A stretch of 64,000 bases of DNA from Marivita sp051251565 (lineage in GTDB: Bacteria; Pseudomonadota; Alphaproteobacteria; Rhodobacterales; Rhodobacteraceae): NCBI RefSeq assembly GCF_051251565.1, contig NZ_JBPOFB010000003.1, positions 367,185 through 431,184 on the forward strand. The letters are read 5' to 3'. Under the pieces are notes generated by a model. The model was not told the origin of the DNA and ran no database searches. It worked only from the letters and a program-made list of their open reading frames with translations. This document shows, piece by piece, positions 1 through 7,597 of the stretch. Within the stretch, counting starts at the first letter, position 1, and each line of letters starts with the position of its first letter. The translations under genes were made by a program, and so were the position numbers.

Positions 1-11
1 CACAAACACCG

Positions 12-2423
12 CTACTGCGTCAGCTCCAGGTAGGCGATGTCAACCGCGCCTTGACCGTCCTGCGCCAGTTCGCGCAGCATCAGCGGCAGGATGTCCGACG
101 CCAAAGTGCCATCCTGCATCGCGCCCGCGCGCACAAGCGTCTGATCCGACGCGGTCACGACCAACAGGTACTTCCCCGGAGGTGCCGAGGGCAGGCGAAA
201 CGCAAAGCGGCGCTCATTGCCGATGGGATCATCAAACTGCCGCATCAGCGAAAAGACCCGTCCATTCGCATCCACCAGCGACAGCCAGTTTTGACGACCG
301 GCGCTGCCAGTCACCTGCCCGATCACACCGTCACCCCGCGCGGCCACATGGGTGTCCAACGCGATCTCGATCCGCGCGCCACGCGTACCCTGAAAGCTGC
401 GCACAAAGTCGAGCACGGCACAATGCGCAGGCGGGATATCGCGCGTAATCACTTCGGGAGCTGCACCGTATTCCGCCGCAAAGGCTTCGCCCACACCGCG
501 CAAGCGCGATGCACTGTCAGTATAACCTTCGATCAGTCCCGCAGCGCTGCCTTGCTGGCGGCGCGTGGCAAAGACACAGCCGTCCGGCAGGGTTGTGGCC
601 AAGAACGCCTCACGGCTTTCGGGCAAACGCTCCAACCCGGCGGCAATCGCTTCGTCTGGCGTCACCGCGTCGCCACCACCATCCGACGGCAGGCCACCGC
701 CCTGAAACGCGAAAAACGCACCGCCCGCGACAACCGCCAATACGACAATCCCTGCCAGCATAAGGCCCTTGCCACTCCGATCGCTACCCTTGGCCGATCC
801 CGTATGGAAGGCCGGGGGTTCCGTTGCCCCTGCACCGCCACTGATCGAGCGGGCTATCGGCACCGCCTGCAAACCGGGCACCGCCCTGTCCTTGGCCGCA
901 GTGCGCGCACCAATGCGCGACCGTGTGCCAAACCCGGTGCCACTGTCATCCATGTCGCGCAGCTCTTCGATGACGGCAGTCATGGTGCGCAACCGAAGCT
1001 CGGGGTTCGGCTCCAACATCTTGGTCAGCACATCGTGAAATTCCATTGGAATGCCGGTCAGGTCCGGCACGCTCTGGCGTTTTTGCACCGCCTCAACAAT
1101 CGTGTCGCCCATCGCGGCGGATTTGCCCGTCAGCATCGCCATCATCAACAGACCCAGCGAATAAACATCGCTTGGCGCTTCAGCCTCCCCGCCATAATCG
1201 CCCAATTGTTCAGGCGACACGTATTTCAGCTTGCCCGCAAATTCATTGCCGATGGTCACGTCCTTGATCTTGGACGACCGCGAGATCCCGAAATCGATCA
1301 GAACCGCCTTCGAGATATCGCCATCCGGTAGCATCACATTGTCCGGTGACAGGTCGCGGTGCACGATCCCGTTAGAGTGTGCCCGGTCCAGCCCGCCTGC
1401 CAAGCGCAGCGTCAGTTCAAGCACCTGATCCCGCCGCAACGCGCCTTCTGCCTTAAGCTTGTCCGACAGTTTGGTGCCTTCGATGAACCCCATCACCAGC
1501 GCGTGCAGGTTGAGGTTCTGATCAGGCGGCACATAGGCGAAATAGCGGACGATGGCGTCATGATGCAGCTGTCGCAGGGTGCGCGCCTCGCGCCGGAACA
1601 TCTGCGCGACTTTCACATCCTCGGCCATCTCGGGCAGGATCACCTTAATCGCCACGGATTCACCGGTGCCAATCTCGACCCCCCGGAACACGCGCCCCAT
1701 ACCGCCCTGATCCAGCCGTTCCTCGACCCGGTACATATTGTTGATGACCGTTCCCGGCTCAAGCGAACTCAGCGGTGTCGGCGCAGTGCCCGGCGGCGGC
1801 GGCACAATCGCGCTTAGCGTTGCCGTCCCAAGGACCGATTGCGTTCCGAACACGCCTTCCTGCGCAGGTGCGTCAGTAGGGGCCGGAGCATCGGTCGCGG
1901 TAACCTCGGACATCGGCCTGTAGGTTGATCCATCCGGTGCATCCGTCGTGGCGGTCGGCTCGGGCACGTCGCGTTGCGGCGGTACGGTCGCGGCCCCGGC
2001 AAGGACCGTGCGGTCTTCGTCCGGTGGCGTGGCGGCCGCAGCAGACGTTCCCGGCATCGGGGACACAATCGTCCTGTCAGGGTCAACCTCGGGTGTGGTC
2101 TCTGGCTCCGATGGAACCTCACCCGGCACAGGCGTCTGCGCGATCACGGTGCGATCGGGGTCAGCCGGCTCTGCCTTGGGCGGGACAGTCGCCTCGGCCT
2201 CGGCCTCGGCCTCGTCACCCGCACCCGGCGGCGTGGTGGCAAGAATCGTGCGATCCGGGTCTGGCGTGGCGTCTTTCGGCACTGGGCGCTGCGCAATCAC
2301 CGTCCTGTCAGGATCAGGCGCATCTGCGTCGCCGAATGTGCCGTCTGGGCGAAACAGGATGGTCCGATCCTCGTCCACGTCGGGCGTGTCAGGCTTGGGC
2401 GGCTGGGTCGACGGATCGCTCAT
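12..2423 (-). CDS. ppkA: T6SS Ser/Thr protein kinase (PpkA-like), 803 aa
   Basis: Membrane-anchored eukaryotic-type kinase that in T6SS loci phosphorylates a partner (Fha or TssL) to switch on assembly. Visible order: residues 1-225 are a disordered Pro/Asp/Thr-rich tail with six D-[EP]-D-R-T-[IV] motifs (Thr 21, 41, 59, 92, 118, 139); residues 231-490 are the kinase domain with glycine loop DQGGMGRV, Lys260 in VAIK, HRD at 355-357, DFG at 377-379 and SPEQ; residues 553-574 are one transmembrane helix; about 230 residues follow that should be periplasmic and match no family I recognise. The start overlaps the stop of the upstream phosphatase gene by 4 bp, so the two are probably translationally coupled. 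It is the last gene of the run inside the window, and the operon may continue past the left edge. The kinase assignment is firm; the T6SS role comes from the neighbours. Confidence 0.93.
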   Translation of the reverse strand: MSDPSTQPPKPDTPDVDEDRTILFRPDGTFGDADAPDPDRTVIAQRPVPKDATPDPDRTILATTPPGAGDEAEAEAEATVPPKAEPADPDRTVIAQTPVPGEVPSEPETTPEVDPDRTIVSPMPGTSAAAATPPDEDRTVLAGAATVPPQRDVPEPTATTDAPDGSTYRPMSEVTATDAPAPTDAPAQEGVFGTQSVLGTATLSAIVPPPPGTAPTPLSSLEPGTVINNMYRVEERLDQGGMGRVFRGVEIGTGESVAIKVILPEMAEDVKVAQMFRREARTLRQLHHDAIVRYFAYVPPDQNLNLHALVMGFIEGTKLSDKLKAEGALRRDQVLELTLRLAGGLDRAHSNGIVHRDLSPDNVMLPDGDISKAVLIDFGISRSSKIKDVTIGNEFAGKLKYVSPEQLGDYGGEAEAPSDVYSLGLLMMAMLTGKSAAMGDTIVEAVQKRQSVPDLTGIPMEFHDVLTKMLEPNPELRLRTMTAVIEELRDMDDSGTGFGTRSRIGARTAAKDRAVPGLQAVPIARSISGGAGATEPPAFHTGSAKGSDRSGKGLMLAGIVVLAVVAGGAFFAFQGGGLPSDGGGDAVTPDEAIAAGLERLPESREAFLATTLPDGCVFATRRQQGSAAGLIEGYTDSASRLRGVGEAFAAEYGAAPEVITRDIPPAHCAVLDFVRSFQGTRGARIEIALDTHVAARGDGVIGQVTGSAGRQNWLSLVDANGRVFSLMRQFDDPIGNERRFAFRLPSAPPGKYLLVVTASDQTLVRAGAMQDGTLASDILPLMLRELAQDGQGAVDIAYLELTQ
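1998..2372 (-). repeat. six-fold D-x-D-R-T motif in kinase N-terminal tail
   Basis: This DNA encodes six copies of an acidic-Arg-Thr-hydrophobic motif (DEDRTIL, DPDRTVI, DPDRTIL, DPDRTVI, DPDRTIV, DEDRTVL) spaced 18 to 33 residues apart in a low-complexity tail. The same motif occurs twice at the TssL N-terminus (DERTVFG, GERTIFG). The repeated threonines look like kinase or FHA docking sites, which is inference. Confidence 0.8.
2191..2214 (-). repeat. hexanucleotide tandem repeat (gcctcg x4) inside the kinase gene
   Basis: Four perfect copies of a 6-bp unit encode Ala-Glu dipeptides (around residues 71-78). Copy-number change would keep the reading frame and only alter linker length. Confidence 0.8.
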
Positions 2424-3235
2424 AGCTGCCCGCTATATTCTGGGTACATCCCGGCTACATCCATATTGGGCAACCGGTTCTGGGTGCAGCGCACGATCAC
2501 CACCGACACGTTGTCCTTACCGCCCCGCTCCAGCGCGGTGTTCACCAGCCGGTCACACAGGTCCGGCAATGGCCCGGACTGGCCAATGTTCAAAACACCT
2601 TCCAATTCACTGTCGTTGAAATACTCGGTCAATCCGTCCGAGCAGATGAGAAACAGATCGTTATGCGCCAGCGCACCTTCCACCATGTCGCATTCAGGGG
2701 CTTCGGTCACACCGATGGCGCGGGTGATGACGTTCTTGCGCGGCCACGCATCTGCTTCGGCCTGCGAAATGGTGCCCGCATCCAAAAGCGCCTGAACTTC
2801 GGTGTGGTCGCGTGTTACCTGAGACAATCCACCGCCGCGCATCCTGTAAACCCGACTGTCTCCGGACCAGATGCAGGCGAAATGGTCTTGCGCAATCAGC
2901 AGCGCTGCAATGGTCGATCCGATAGCCCCGCCCCCCAAGTCAGAGGCATGACGAAAGATCTTGGCATTGGCTTGCCCCAGCCGTTCCAGAAACCGCGCCT
3001 TGAGGTCAAGCGCCCCGGCGGGAACGCCCATCGTCCCCAGCTCGGACACGATAGTTTGCGACGCGAAATCCCCCGCCGCATGCCCGCCCATGCCATCAGC
3101 GACCAACCACAGGCCGGATCCGGGCATGGCGAGCATACTGTCTTCGTTCACCGCCCGGACACAACCGACATCCGTGCGATGATGGGTCTCGAAATCAAAC
3201 AGGCCGTCACCCGATGTTATTCTTGTCTGGTCCAT
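2420..3235 (-). CDS. pppA: T6SS PP2C-family Ser/Thr phosphatase (PppA-like), 271 aa
   Basis: Metal-dependent protein phosphatase that reverses the action of the adjacent kinase. Conserved PP2C motifs are all visible: R-x-x-N-E-D near residue 28, ADGMGGHAAGD near 47-57, SGDSRVYR, CSDGLTE and KDNVSVVIV near the C-terminus, so the metal-binding aspartates are present. It is cytosolic, with no signal peptide or membrane segment. Its start lies 29 bp inside the end of tagF and its stop overlaps the kinase start by 4 bp. The pairing of tagF, phosphatase and kinase is the known threonine-phosphorylation control module of T6SS. Confidence 0.93.
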   Translation of the reverse strand: MDQTRITSGDGLFDFETHHRTDVGCVRAVNEDSMLAMPGSGLWLVADGMGGHAAGDFASQTIVSELGTMGVPAGALDLKARFLERLGQANAKIFRHASDLGGGAIGSTIAALLIAQDHFACIWSGDSRVYRMRGGGLSQVTRDHTEVQALLDAGTISQAEADAWPRKNVITRAIGVTEAPECDMVEGALAHNDLFLICSDGLTEYFNDSELEGVLNIGQSGPLPDLCDRLVNTALERGGKDNVSVVIVRCTQNRLPNMDVAGMYPEYSGQL

Positions 3236-4019
3236 TGTCTTCCTCTCCTGCCGGGGCGACTTCTTGCGCGGTCCCCTCCTGGACGTCTTCCGCCTTTGGC
3301 CGGGTGTCCGGCGCCGCGGTTTGTTTCGGCTCTGGTGGACGCAGCCGTCCGGTCAACAGCCAGTTGAGCGCTTGCGTGTCGGGCAACCCGTTCACCGCCA
3401 GCCAACCCGCCTCGCGCAGGTCGTCGGCGGGATGCCACCAATGGCTCCGGGCAAGCTGCGATTTGTCGTAATCCGCGCTCCGGGCATCCTGAAACAACCG
3501 CGCCAGATCACCGTCATGGCGACTGCCCCACAACACTCCGTCAAAGCCGTCCTCAAACGGGGTGCCCAGAACCGCTGGCACCTCAAAGCCGGTCAACAGC
3601 GTCTTGGCGCCGCGCGTACCGTCACGCGGCACTTCGAATCCACCGATATGCGTAGACAACACGTCATAGGGCGTCTCATCATGGCTGGGGTGGATCGGCG
3701 GCGGGGGCACAAGACCGGTCAGGCAAAACATCAACGGATAGCGTCGGCTCACCTTGTCGCGCGATGCGATGAAAATGCCAAACAACGGCACCCCGAACAC
3801 GTCTGGCCCAATCCAGAACCGCAAGACCGGCGCATAGCGCCACGCGGCTTCCCAACTGTCGCCAAGTCCCGCTTTCAACGGTGGCAACACGGCTTCGAGC
3901 CACTGATCCAGACCAAGGAACTGACCATGCTCCAACCCATGTGCAAGGAAGTCCCCATAGGCAGGGTGCTTGCCATAGATCACCGGGGTGACGGGTATTA
4001 TTCCAGCGTTGTCGGACAC
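3207..4019 (-). CDS. tagF: T6SS-associated protein TagF (ImpM family), 270 aa
   Basis: TagF is a repressor of T6SS assembly that acts independently of, or parallel to, the kinase pathway. The N-terminal half carries the family hallmark YGKHPAYGDFL (residues 16-26), followed by the conserved W-rich core (LDQWLEAVLPPL, FWIGPDVFGVPLFGIFIASRDKVSRR broken across residues 38-90). The C-terminal 45 residues are charged and low-complexity. In some alphaproteobacteria TagF and PppA are fused; here they are separate reading frames overlapping by 29 bp. The start overlaps the end of tssM by 22 bp. No export signal is present. Confidence 0.9.
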   Translation of the reverse strand: MSDNAGIIPVTPVIYGKHPAYGDFLAHGLEHGQFLGLDQWLEAVLPPLKAGLGDSWEAAWRYAPVLRFWIGPDVFGVPLFGIFIASRDKVSRRYPLMFCLTGLVPPPPIHPSHDETPYDVLSTHIGGFEVPRDGTRGAKTLLTGFEVPAVLGTPFEDGFDGVLWGSRHDGDLARLFQDARSADYDKSQLARSHWWHPADDLREAGWLAVNGLPDTQALNWLLTGRLRPPEPKQTAAPDTRPKAEDVQEGTAQEVAPAGEEDNGPDKNNIG

Positions 4020-7000
4020 GAGAACTCCGAAATTTCGCGCATCAGGAACGGGATCGTGATGCTGTCAAACTCGAGTCGGAACGTCACCGCCCGCCCGCCG
4101 ATCTGATGGGTCACGTCCACGCGTGTGCCTTCGATCCTGTTGCGGCCTTGGGTGATGAAATCCATGATCGCCCACCGACCCCCGCCAAAGCGCTGGGTGT
4201 TCTCGGCACCCTCTACCCCCGGAATGATCGTCACTGCGATATCCGCGGTGTCATCTGGCCATGTCACCGTTGATCCGCTCGAATTCGCAAAAAGCTGTAC
4301 GGTGCGGCCCCCAAACCCGATCTGGCTGCCTTCAACGCTTTGCGATGCCGCCACTTGCGTGATCGAGAACGACACCGTCGGCTTGGCACTGTCGGGTTCA
4401 AAGAACGCCTGCCGGATGCGTTCGGCGCGGGCAAATTGCGCCAGCGTCGCGCTCGACAACCGTTCGCCAAGTGCGCTGCCATCGCGCGGAACGATCGACC
4501 CGTCGCTTGACCGTTCGGTGTGGTCGCGCAGGCGCTCGTTGTAAAACCGATCCATCCGCCCGCCATACCCAAAGAATTCACCAAACGCGGCGGTCGAGAT
4601 ATGCCGCGACCCGCTTCCCGCAAACGGGAAATTCGACGCAACGTTCTGCGTGCAGAACAACGAAATTTCTTCGGTCAGCGCACGTTTCAATTCGTCCATC
4701 GTTGCATTGGCCGACACGGTCAGGAATTCCCGCTCGATCTGGTTCACGAACCCGATGATGGTTTCAGGATAAAACGGAATACCCTGACTCAGGGTGTTCA
4801 GTGCGTCCTGCAAGCCGCGTTCATCCATCAACGGCGTTGAGGTCCGCCCGGCAAGCTGCCGGTTCTCCAGCAGGGCCGACAACCCGGTCAGAACAATGTC
4901 GATGGGCTTGGATGGTCCCTCTTCGCGCACCAGACGATGCCATTTTTCAAACCGCTGCTCGATCTGCTCCAACTGGCGACGCTGCGAGGGTGCGGCAGCA
5001 GAGGGCACCGCACGTTCCTGAAACTTGCTCCGGTCGCGCAACATGTTCAGCGCAATCCGCTGAATCGCACCAGACCGCCGCTCTGCCTCATCAAACCCGA
5101 CATTGGCAAGCTGCCCGCCCACATCGCCAGTGGCCAGCGCCTCGGGGGTGATCTCCATGTTCTCGATCACGTCAAGAAACCGCGACAGACGGGTTTCGTT
5201 GTCCACCGCTTCGGCCAGCTTGAGGATGGGCGACGCAAAGGGCGCGGACGCCACCGCAAGCGCGGGATATTGCGGCGCGCCGTTCGACATCGGGACCAGT
5301 TCAATCCGGCCCAACATCCCGTTCCATGCCTTGGCAAAGTCTTGGGTATAAAGCGCATGCAGATCGCGGTTCAGCCCGGTCAACTGGCCGTCGTAATCCA
5401 CACCTTCACCCGGTTCGCCCAGAACCCAGCGTTCATCCTCAAGCCGTTCGGCGGCATTGGCCACCGCGTCCTGAAACACGCTCCAATAGCCGGTGAAGGT
5501 AAACAGTCCCGGCACAGTCAGGGAATCGAGCGGACGCCCATCAGTGGTTCGGAACACCACATCCGTCTGCACATCCGCCAGTTCATCAGAAAGCTGGAAC
5601 GGCGTCATCGCCGCCGCTTGGCTAAGGATCGACGAATAGGCCTGCTGCGCCAACGACAGGGTGGCGATTTCCTTTTGTACCCGTTCCACCAGATCGCGGT
5701 TCGGCTTAAGCGCGGGCGTCACCCGTTCATCCAGTTCAAGCATTGCCGCCAGATGTTCGTTGATCTCTCGGTATTCGCCATCAAGCCCCGGCTCGGAATA
5801 TTCCGGTGCCCAGCTTTCTGCAAAATAAGCCTGAATCGCCAGATCGTCTTCGCGGCCGTCCTGTTCCTTGGCCAGCAGGATATAGACCTTGAGCGCCCGG
5901 TAGGCTTCTTCAGTGTTCCCGCTCACCAGAAGCATGGGCAACCGGTTTTCGAGAAACAGCATCATGCGCGGGCGCAGCAGCCGTTCAAGACTGTCGGAAT
6001 AGGATTCCAGCGCCGCGCTGCGAATGCTGGATCGGCGCGACAGACCCACCCGTTCGCCAAAGGCCTGCGGGCGTGGATTGCCATATCCCGCCGGGATGTC
6101 GCGCACTGTTGCCAATGCAGGCAACAACGGGCGGGTCGCAGAGTCGGTGATGATGGTTTCAGCCAGCAATTCCTGCGCCTCGACCGCATAGATCTGCTGC
6201 GCGGCATTGGCTTCGCGGATCAATGACGCATTCATCCAGAAGCTATAACCAAACAGCCCCATCGCGGCGACACAGCCCGCCGCGATCAGCGACAGCGCGC
6301 CAGTGCGCAAGATCGCCCGACGCCGCATGGCGCGCAGATCGTACCCGACCCAGTCGCGCTCCTCAAAGATCACCTTTTTCAAAAGATCATGCAGGAAATA
6401 GCTGCGCCCCTTGCCCGACATGAAGGACGGCTGCACCGACCCGTCGTCAGACGCGATCTTGCCCAAGACCTGATCAATCGGCGTACCCTCTTGGGTGCCC
6501 GAAGTGAAATAAAACCCGCGCAGAATGGCATGAGTTTCCTGTGGCTTCTGAAACACCCGGCGCAGGAAATCGTTCACGTTGCGCTGCAACAGCGCCATCT
6601 GACCAGGAAAGCTGAAAATCGCTATACGCCCAACGGAATCGGGCTCTTCGTTGAGGCGATCCGTGACCTCGTCAGACAACCGCGTGATCAACTGATCAAA
6701 TTCAGCCGACACTGTACGATAGGTCTCTTCCTTGCGGTTCTTGGTCTGAAAGGTGATCCCCCAGACAGCCCTGCGCCGGTCTTCACCATACGGTCCAAAG
6801 TATTCGCGGAAGCCCGCGATCATGTCCGCCTTGGTGAAGATCGTATAGACTGGCACGTCGATCTTGAGCGTTTCATGCAGTTCCGCCAGACGCGCCCGCA
6901 CTGCAAGCGCATGACTGTCGAGCGTGTCATCATCCGCCGTCATCATGTCTTCGCACGAAAACGCAAGGATCACACCATTGATCGGCTGGTTGGGTCGTGT

Positions 7001-7597
7001 CCGTTTGAGCTGTGCCAGAAACGCCGCCCAGCTCATTTTGTCGGCACGCGCATCGCTGTCTTGTGTCGTATAGCGGCCCGCCGTGTCGATCAGCACCGCC
7101 TCTTCTGAAAACCAAAAGTCACAATTCTTGGTCCCGCCAAACCCCGCCACCGCAGAGGCATCAGTGCCCGGAAACTCCAGCCCCGAATGCACCAGCGCCG
7201 TGGTCTTGCCCGCACCGGGCGGGCCGATGATCACGTACCAGGGCAGATCGTAGAGATAGGTCGGACCCCCGGTTTTCTTGAGCTTGGCCAGCGCCTCTTG
7301 CATGCGTTCAGCCAGAACAGTGCCGTCGCCCACAGGCACCTCGACAAGGTTTTCCTCAAGCTCGTCTGCGGCCTTCTTACGCTTGCGGTATTTGAGAAAT
7401 GCCACCAACGCGATGGTGCCCAGAATAGCAAAGATCAGACCACCGCGCAGCCATGGTGACAACAGCCACTCCGCCCCGGTCATCGGCAAGCCGAACCAGA
7501 TCGCTGCACAAAGCGAAATCACCCCGATAATCATCATCGGGATGCGGAACCACTTGTGAATCCAAAGCTGCCTCGACTGACGCCACACCCATCTCAT
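3998..7597 (-). CDS. tssM: T6SS membrane complex protein TssM (IcmF), 1199 aa
   Basis: Large inner-membrane subunit that with TssL forms the trans-envelope channel anchoring the baseplate. Two N-terminal transmembrane helices (about residues 19-40 and 51-70) lead into a cytoplasmic NTPase-like domain with an intact Walker A motif, GPPGAGKT (125-132). A third helix near residues 430-452 is followed by the long periplasmic region with the IcmF-related and C-terminal domains. Length is normal for the family. The start overlaps the tssL stop by 4 bp (ATGA). Not all TssM proteins keep Walker A, so ATP binding is plausible here. Confidence 0.95.
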   Translation of the reverse strand: MRWVWRQSRQLWIHKWFRIPMMIIGVISLCAAIWFGLPMTGAEWLLSPWLRGGLIFAILGTIALVAFLKYRKRKKAADELEENLVEVPVGDGTVLAERMQEALAKLKKTGGPTYLYDLPWYVIIGPPGAGKTTALVHSGLEFPGTDASAVAGFGGTKNCDFWFSEEAVLIDTAGRYTTQDSDARADKMSWAAFLAQLKRTRPNQPINGVILAFSCEDMMTADDDTLDSHALAVRARLAELHETLKIDVPVYTIFTKADMIAGFREYFGPYGEDRRRAVWGITFQTKNRKEETYRTVSAEFDQLITRLSDEVTDRLNEEPDSVGRIAIFSFPGQMALLQRNVNDFLRRVFQKPQETHAILRGFYFTSGTQEGTPIDQVLGKIASDDGSVQPSFMSGKGRSYFLHDLLKKVIFEERDWVGYDLRAMRRRAILRTGALSLIAAGCVAAMGLFGYSFWMNASLIREANAAQQIYAVEAQELLAETIITDSATRPLLPALATVRDIPAGYGNPRPQAFGERVGLSRRSSIRSAALESYSDSLERLLRPRMMLFLENRLPMLLVSGNTEEAYRALKVYILLAKEQDGREDDLAIQAYFAESWAPEYSEPGLDGEYREINEHLAAMLELDERVTPALKPNRDLVERVQKEIATLSLAQQAYSSILSQAAAMTPFQLSDELADVQTDVVFRTTDGRPLDSLTVPGLFTFTGYWSVFQDAVANAAERLEDERWVLGEPGEGVDYDGQLTGLNRDLHALYTQDFAKAWNGMLGRIELVPMSNGAPQYPALAVASAPFASPILKLAEAVDNETRLSRFLDVIENMEITPEALATGDVGGQLANVGFDEAERRSGAIQRIALNMLRDRSKFQERAVPSAAAPSQRRQLEQIEQRFEKWHRLVREEGPSKPIDIVLTGLSALLENRQLAGRTSTPLMDERGLQDALNTLSQGIPFYPETIIGFVNQIEREFLTVSANATMDELKRALTEEISLFCTQNVASNFPFAGSGSRHISTAAFGEFFGYGGRMDRFYNERLRDHTERSSDGSIVPRDGSALGERLSSATLAQFARAERIRQAFFEPDSAKPTVSFSITQVAASQSVEGSQIGFGGRTVQLFANSSGSTVTWPDDTADIAVTIIPGVEGAENTQRFGGGRWAIMDFITQGRNRIEGTRVDVTHQIGGRAVTFRLEFDSITIPFLMREISEFSCPTTLE

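Noticed and set aside
51..1331. 426-codon plus-strand frame across the kinase gene
   Set aside because: Antisense shadow of the kinase catalytic domain.
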